Source: Molanna angustata
Lineage: Eukaryota > Arthropoda > Insecta > Trichoptera > Molannidae
Reading direction: 5' to 3'
Length of the DNA stretch: 64,000 bases
NCBI GenBank assembly: GCA_963576475.1
Contig: OY754982.1
Span: forward strand, 10,318,546-10,382,545
Part shown: positions 59,000-64,000 of the stretch, one piece after another
Position numbering within the stretch: position 1 is the first letter of the stretch
Layout of the letters: the number at the start of each line of letters is the position of its first letter
The notes under the pieces: model-generated
What the model was told of the DNA's origin: nothing
What the model saw: the letters and a program-made list of their open reading frames with translations, nothing else
The model's database searches: none
Translations under genes and position numbers: made by a program

Positions 59000-59470
59000 T
59001 TAAAAAACAATCTTTTTTCATAATAATCTCCGTTACATTAACCTAAAAATCAGTGTGAATATAAATTCCATGATACTTAAAACATGCCATGTTTTTTAAA
59101 TGTAATGTAGTGGAGATATACTGAAGGCAATTCATGACCTGGTGTCTTCCCTGGTTGAAACTATCCCTTCCCTTTACATCCCTCACCGCAGTCACCACAA
59201 ATCCCTCTGGGATATAATGATGTTGCAAATGTTAATGGCATTCATGGCTTCTCTGGGCGGACGGGAGAGACAACATCATGTCTGTCTGCGCCACTGTTGC
59301 TATATTACAAGCATTACTAGCTTTTTTTGGAGTTTTTTTTGTATACCTATATCTGACCATACACCGTCAACTCTACACGTAATCTCAAAACCAAAACCAA
59401 AATCGAAACAGTATTTTTTTCAGTGTCAAATAATTGATAATGAACTCAAATAAATAATTATTTTTTGATA
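59000..59470. other. Unassigned GC-richer segment
   Basis: From about 59130 to 59320 the base composition is clearly less AT-rich. The minus frame 59043-59228 includes PEGFVVTAVRDVKGRDSFNQ, and the plus frame 59142-59453 overlaps it. Neither is recognised. It may be a relic of an unknown element or a small exon; no splice-site or repeat evidence decides this. Confidence 0.3.
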
Positions 59471-59477
59471 TCCTGGG

Positions 59478-59627
59478 GGGGCAAGTCTGGGCCAACCGGC
59501 GAAATCAAAACCCTCGTGATGACCCATATCATGCATATAATTATCATATGTATCGAGTATTATGATATCTAAAGATATTATAGAACTCCGAGGGTTTTGA
59601 TTTCGCCGGTTGGATCAGACTTGCCCC
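59478..59627. mobile_element. MITE F, copy 2
   Basis: GGGGCAAGTCTGGGCCAACC, GGCGAAATCAAAACCCTCG and the complementary right arm CGAGGGTTTTGATTTCGCC, GGTTGGATCAGACTTGCCCC. The arms match the copy at 18344; the AT-rich centre is longer and different. Non-coding. Confidence 0.9.
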
Positions 59628-59769
59628 TTTGGTCTGAATTCCAAATATTGAAATATTTAATAGAGCAGTTACGATCGATATTTTTGTGAGTGATCCTAAA
59701 CGAGTGTATCTTTTCTGAATGAAAAAGATGGACCTTTTTTATATCCTATGATGTTTATGTTGTATACCC

Positions 59770-59840
59770 AACAGGTGGCAGGATTCGAACTCGCGACCAC
59801 TGGATTACTAACCCAGCGCGCTAACCTGTAAGACATTGTA
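59770..59840 (-). mobile_element. SINE family S, head-only copy (antisense)
   Basis: The minus strand reads CAGGTTAGCGCGCTGGGTTA, GTAATCCAGTGGTCGCGAGT and TCGAATCCTGCCACC, the tRNA-like head of family S with intact B box. The body sequence is not found next to it. Confidence 0.8.
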
Positions 59841-59969
59841 CTTGTTAGTTGCCCGGGAATTAATACAAAATAAAATATTTAAGCGATCAGATCTCAGGAC
59901 ATGATCGTGAATATTGTAAACAAATATTATTAATAATTATTACATAAAAATACACCATCGCGCTATGTC

Positions 59970-60021
59970 CTTGAATATTCGGACTCCGTATATGTTTATA
60001 TACGGAGTCCGAATATTCAAG
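59970..60021. repeat. Perfect 24-bp hairpin with 4-nt loop
   Basis: CTTGAATATTCGGACTCCGT and four more bases pair exactly with their complement across the loop GTTT. Such a perfect short stem is unusual in old sequence; it may be a minimal MITE or a recent repair product. Confidence 0.92.
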
Positions 60022-60024
60022 TTT

Positions 60025-60940
60025 TGTCTTCTGGTTCAATTTTTAATTAAGAATTCATATTACAAAAGGCAGTTGTGAATTTTTACAAGAGAAAAACAGA
60101 AAAGAATAAGGGAATTTAATACTTTTTAGTAACCAGTGTTGAATTCATTGCCAAATAACAATTTGTCCAACGAAGAAAGTATGCAAGAGGTAGAAAAAAT
60201 ATCTTTAACTTCCATTAAAAAAAATCCTCTTTCTAACCTTTCTGAAGCACTAAGAGCCTTAAACAAAGCTGAATGGATGCATACATAATTATTCTTCTGC
60301 GTCGTGTGTTTTCAGTGTATCAAATATGCATCGTTTCGTTGAATCATTTCAACCAAAAGTTCCTCAAAATATCCCCAACGTCGAATGCCCCCCACCCCCA
60401 AAGTCGACTTTTCACGAACCCATCGGATTTCCGTCGTTTTCGAGAGGGGCTGTTGGTTTTAAATGGGGGGGTGTTTTATTTTAATTTAAAATTTAAATTA
60501 AAACAAAGTGTTCAAATGTAAATGCGTTTTGCGCTGAACGCCGTTTGTACAGACGCTTACCATATTATTAGACTGAAAGATTACTACAAATCTATGAGAA
60601 TATAATTGTGGCAGTACCAAATGCAGTAAATAGTTCTTATTTATTTACTATTTCTCGCGTTTTCGAGGAAAGGTAAACGACTTTATGGAGTAATCTTGTT
60701 AAGTCTGCATTGGACTTTACCCTGACTGGTGCTCTACGTTCTGCCCAGAGCAGAGGCAGTCTACACAAAACAGTCACCATACTCAGTCATATGGATAAGG
60801 ACGAGAAAGAGAAGGTAAATTAACTTCATATCAGCACTGATTTTCCCTCATTTTATATTTTACGACAAAAATCGTATAAATTTTTTATATTGAATTCAGT
60901 TTAGTGAGAAAATTACTTAATTTAATTTATATTATCTTCT
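60025..60940. other. No gene recognised
   Basis: A C-rich word CCCCCCACCCCC at 60390-60401 recalls the one at 54296. A 12-bp AT palindrome lies near 60477-60504. No coding signal. Confidence 0.35.
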
Positions 60941-60944
60941 ATAT

Positions 60945-61212
60945 TATGACATCTCTATAGAGACGACGTTGGAATATAATAGGAGAACTAGAAAATCAAG
61001 GCAACTACAGGTCTTACGACCTGTCATCGGCTGGTTTATGTGATTGTTTTATATGTTCACCAATCATACCTTTTTATTGAGTTCCCTATCGATCGAATTT
61101 TGAAGTCTACACACGTTATTCATTAAAATCTTTCTCTTGACAACAAGCTAAAACACAGTCGCCATCTATGAAATGACTATGAAAAATTTTTGTAACGCCA
61201 TCTATTGAGAAA
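60945..61212 (+). repeat. Dispersed repeat family A, copy 6
   Basis: ATAGAGACGACGTTGGAATA, AACTACAGGTCTTACGACCT, GTCATCGGCTGGTTTATGTG, GTTCACCAATCATACC, TTTTTATTGAGTTCCCTATC, CGCCATCTATGAAATGACTA and GTAACGCCATCTATTGAG follow in order. It spans both ends of the family and gives the best idea of full length, about 270 bp. Confidence 0.87.
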
Positions 61213-61214
61213 TT

Positions 61215-61440
61215 GGTTTGTAAACTCTTCTATTTTATGGTTGTTCTTTATGACTGTGCGGGGTCCTGGGTTCGATCTCCAGCAGAGGAGACATTTATTT
61301 ATATTAATTTCTCATGTAAATGTTGCTTCTCTGGACTGTAAATACTGGTTAGTTGGAAAAAAATTGCCACATGGTTATGAACTCGCCACTTGTGTAGGGT
61401 GTAGGAAGTGTTTATTATTATTATTATTATGTTTGATAAA
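61215..61440 (+). mobile_element. Second SINE type (B box, TTA-repeat tail)
   Basis: A B box CTGGGTTCGATCTCCAG (61266-61282) sits in a T-arm-like hairpin. It is followed by a 150-bp body and a (TTA)n tail (61418-61432). No match to family S. The A-box part is decayed. It follows family A copy 6 directly. Confidence 0.6.
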
Positions 61441-61605
61441 AATAAACTAAAAAGTCTAATTGTTTGCAAATGCCGTAAAACAGAATAAATAAATAATTAA
61501 ATTTTTTTTAACTTTTCTACGGACAATTCTTGGTAGAACTCCATTTCAAATAATAAATAAATTTGGAATGGTAAAATAAAACCAAAGTTTTCAGTTCTAC
61601 TAATT

Positions 61606-61655
61606 TAATGACACTGACTAGTTTCGGTCATCCAGTGACCATTTTCAATGTGTGA
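61606..61655 (-). ncRNA. Third hammerhead-like motif (decayed)
   Basis: The minus strand reads TTGAAAA (two changes from CUGANGA), one extra base, stem II GGTCA/TGACC around a 5-nt loop, GAAAC, TA, GTC. The order and the GAAACNNGTC ending match the motif at 27609, with full covariation in stem II. An outer pairing of CACA with TGTG is possible but competes with the core. The core changes predict no activity. Confidence 0.33.
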
Positions 61656-61709
61656 AAAAACAAGAGGTGGTTGGTGTTTATATAATATCTGGTTAAGGGG
61701 TTTGCAACA

Positions 61710-62775
61710 TTTTTTTTTATTAATAAATAATTAGGAAAAACCAACCATATACCTTCTTACTCAGAAAAAAAATATAAAGAGTACTTACTAATTTACTGCA
61801 TTTGGCACTCCCAGGATATATAGCAATTTTTCAGTGTGTCTAATAATATGTCTAGCTTCTGTATACCTAAACAGTATGGATATGTGTGTGGATGTAGTTG
61901 TCAAATTGTTAGTCACAGTCGAAAGCCTTTTTTTAATCGTCAACGACAAAAAATCCAATTTCGTTTTTGTGCTTTGTACGTTTTTATTTTCACAATGTGT
62001 TTTCATTTGATTGTTATTATCAAATTACCACGTATATTTTATGCGCTGTCATTTATTTCGTGTTATTTTATATTTTGTTTGTAAAGTGTTTGTTGAAAAA
62101 TTAAGTCCAATGAAATAACTCTGTTTGCGAAAACAGAAATTCAAGGTTTTGATTCAACATTTTTTAAGTTAATTATATTTGTTATTCTGCTAATTTACTG
62201 AGTAATTTGTTTTTTTCTTGGAAATATTAGCCAAGTATTGACTTAACTGGTTGTTGGCGCCAATATGTCATTGGGATAATTGTCACATTTTTATTTTTAT
62301 TACCTATATAAAGTGACACAAAATTGTTGCAATCATTGCCCGCCCCACATCCGTAATTCAGTATCCTTTCAAACCGCGTCTTATAAAGACTGTCCGCATC
62401 TCTTACACCTTTTTTACCGTTCCTCCAAACTCGCTATAAAATTGCCATCACCGCGCGCGTATGAATAAAGTGCTATCATCCAACCAGGGAGAGGACTAAG
62501 GATCTGGTGAGTTTCCATATATATCCTTCCTTTGCCTTGCGGTGGTTGCAACTAATCACCCGCACCAAAAAAAATACAGTCTACTTTATCTTTAATTTCA
62601 TATCCGCGTCAACACTGGTGTTAGTTTATTTATTTTGCAATACGGAATAAAATCATTAATTACAATTTGTTTTGCCGCATTTTTGATTTGAAAGATGTTA
62701 ATTTGGCCAAATTTTGGAAAATATCGTATTTGTATACGTATCGCTATATCGCCTTGATTGAACTCCGAAATACAG
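61710..62775. other. No gene recognised
   Basis: The frame 62280-62468 (+) includes SVSFQTASYKDCPHLLHLFY and sits in GC-richer sequence next to a CGCGCGCG-like word; I do not recognise it. It might be a relic of an unlisted LINE. The rest is AT-rich. Confidence 0.3.
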
Positions 62776-62781
62776 CGTTAC

Positions 62782-63283
62782 CGATGAACCATTTTTTAAT
62801 TATTGTTTTTTGATATTTTCTTTCCCATTGAAAATAAGTTTTTAAAAGGTGTTTGGCACCTGGGAGTGGTTGCGTTTACCAGTGCGCATACTTTTAATAG
62901 GTAAAAATTGCAGATTTTAACATTATTTCAATATAACTTGAACTTGTATGTTATTCGAACTTATGAAATTCATCCGTTTGTGAAATATGTACTTACTGTT
63001 ATTGAAATATGAAAAAAAATAAAAAAAAGAAGAAGAAAAAATATTTTTTTAGAAATCTTCTCGAGTGTGCGCTGAATAAATCACCAAGTTTAATTGTAAT
63101 CAGATGAACGGTAAAAAATCACTTACAAAGATACAAATCATACAAATCTGCAATTTTCACCTATAGAAAGGGATGCGCACTGGTAAACGCAACCACTTCC
63201 AGGTGCCAGAATTGCCTTTTTCATACCTTTATTCAATAAGAAAGAAAATATCGAAAAACCAGTCATTAAAAATTTTTTCATCG
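62782..63283. mobile_element. Foldback element, ~140-bp arms
   Basis: The left arm (62782-62920) and right arm (63143-63283) share, as complements, CGATGAA at the outer ends, TGATATTTTCTTTC, GGCACCTGG, AGTGGTTGCGTTTACCAGTG and AAATTGCAGATTT. Identity is lower toward the outer ends. The 220-bp centre is AT-rich with an A/G-rich run and has no coding capacity. A MITE or foldback relic. Confidence 0.88.
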
Positions 63284-63289
63284 AAAACT

Positions 63290-64000
63290 TTGCTATGTCT
63301 CGGACTGATACGTATTGTAATTATACAATTGCGTTGATTGGAAAAGCGGAGTGTTTTGTTGCGTGTTGTTCTTAGGTAGGTAGTGATCTTTTTCTATAGC
63401 ACTATGAAATCTTCCTCAGATATTACAGGTCTTATGTTTCGTTCATTTTGTACCTAAGTATTATCTACGCATAATTTCATATCTTCTGATAATAAATCAA
63501 ATAGAATTTTCACTCAATTGGCGCATTCTTTCCGAACACTGTCTTTTTTGAGGTAGTTCGACGTGTATTTTCGAAATCTCAAAACGTACGGCTGAATTGC
63601 CCATAAGCCAGACGGACTTCTGAAATGAATTTGTTTTTATCCTATAAAATAACATTTCAATTTATTATCATTGTCAATTGAATTATTTGTATGTTTACCA
63701 TCTTGAAGAATTATATTATTTATTTCAGCTATCCGAAAACAGGCAACGCGTGCTTTGCTATCAGACTGTAAACTTTTACTTTATGACAAAATTAATTATA
63801 TTGAAATGTCCGCTGTTATGTAATAGGCTGGCTCGTTTTTATTATTCCGTCTTTCATTTATATATCTTGAATATTTGCTAATGAAAATTGTATCCTTATC
63901 TTCGTATTACCCCCTGACATGCAAACAGTTTCAATCATTGTGACATTTCATTCGTTAAGGTTGCTTTAACCAATTATATCAAATACTATTATGATAAATA
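63290..64000. other. No gene recognised
   Basis: AT-rich sequence to the end of the window; the frame 63678-63881 (+) shows no known motif. Confidence 0.35.

Overview
The window reads as AT-rich nuclear DNA of an arthropod, most likely an insect. The evidence is the dense mix of truncated non-LTR retrotransposons whose C-terminal protein sequences have insect-type LINE character, tRNA-derived SINEs, short inverted-repeat elements and long AT microsatellites. No bacterial gene order, ribosome-binding sites, operons, CRISPR arrays or viral genes are visible. The order of insect cannot be decided from the sequence. I found no convincing host protein-coding exon: nearly every open frame is short and AT-driven or is a relic of a mobile element. 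The window is best read as intergenic or deep intronic repeat-rich DNA.

Layout. 0-5.6 kb: an unclassified dispersed repeat (family A), a 45-bp tandem duplication, an antisense LINE relic with RT motifs A and C (1.7-2.67 kb), then a CR1/L2-like LINE tail (5.1-5.55 kb). 8-18 kb: a LINE tail, a tRNA-derived SINE (11.16 kb), and LINE C-terminal relics at 14.04, 14.96, 17.55 and 17.82 kb. 18-29 kb: a MITE (18.34 kb), a family B repeat split by a LINE fragment with a target-site duplication (20.0-20.76 kb), a long stretch with nothing recognised, a 98%-identical foldback at 27.3-27.7 kb carrying a hammerhead-like motif, and two antisense LINE tails (28.0 and 28.7 kb). 30-39 kb: a LINE 3' end with a conserved hairpin, two hairpin or foldback elements, SINE copies and LINE 3' ends. 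42-48 kb: family E and B repeats, a Harbinger-like MITE with a TAA target duplication (44.03-44.82 kb), and a striking array of three ~57-bp units separated by long (TA)n tracts (47.40-48.15 kb). 49-54 kb: family A copies, a MITE with a CAG duplication (51.12 kb) and a GC-rich tRNA-like segment (51.9 kb). 54.7-58.75 kb: two divergently oriented copies of one LINE 3' region enclose the best-preserved coding element, a 5'-truncated LINE reverse transcriptase (55.8-57.3 kb, one frameshift and one stop). 59-64 kb: a second copy of the 18.34-kb MITE, a perfect 24-bp hairpin, family A plus a second SINE, a third hammerhead-like motif and a 0.5-kb foldback.

These elements do not act as a pathway. 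They form a layered record of retrotransposition (LINEs mobilising themselves and probably the SINEs) and of DNA-transposon relics. The most interesting signals are RNA-structural: hammerhead-like cores in three separate places, and a 3'-UTR hairpin shared by two LINE tails with compensatory base changes. All family assignments come from motif reading by eye; no database search was run.
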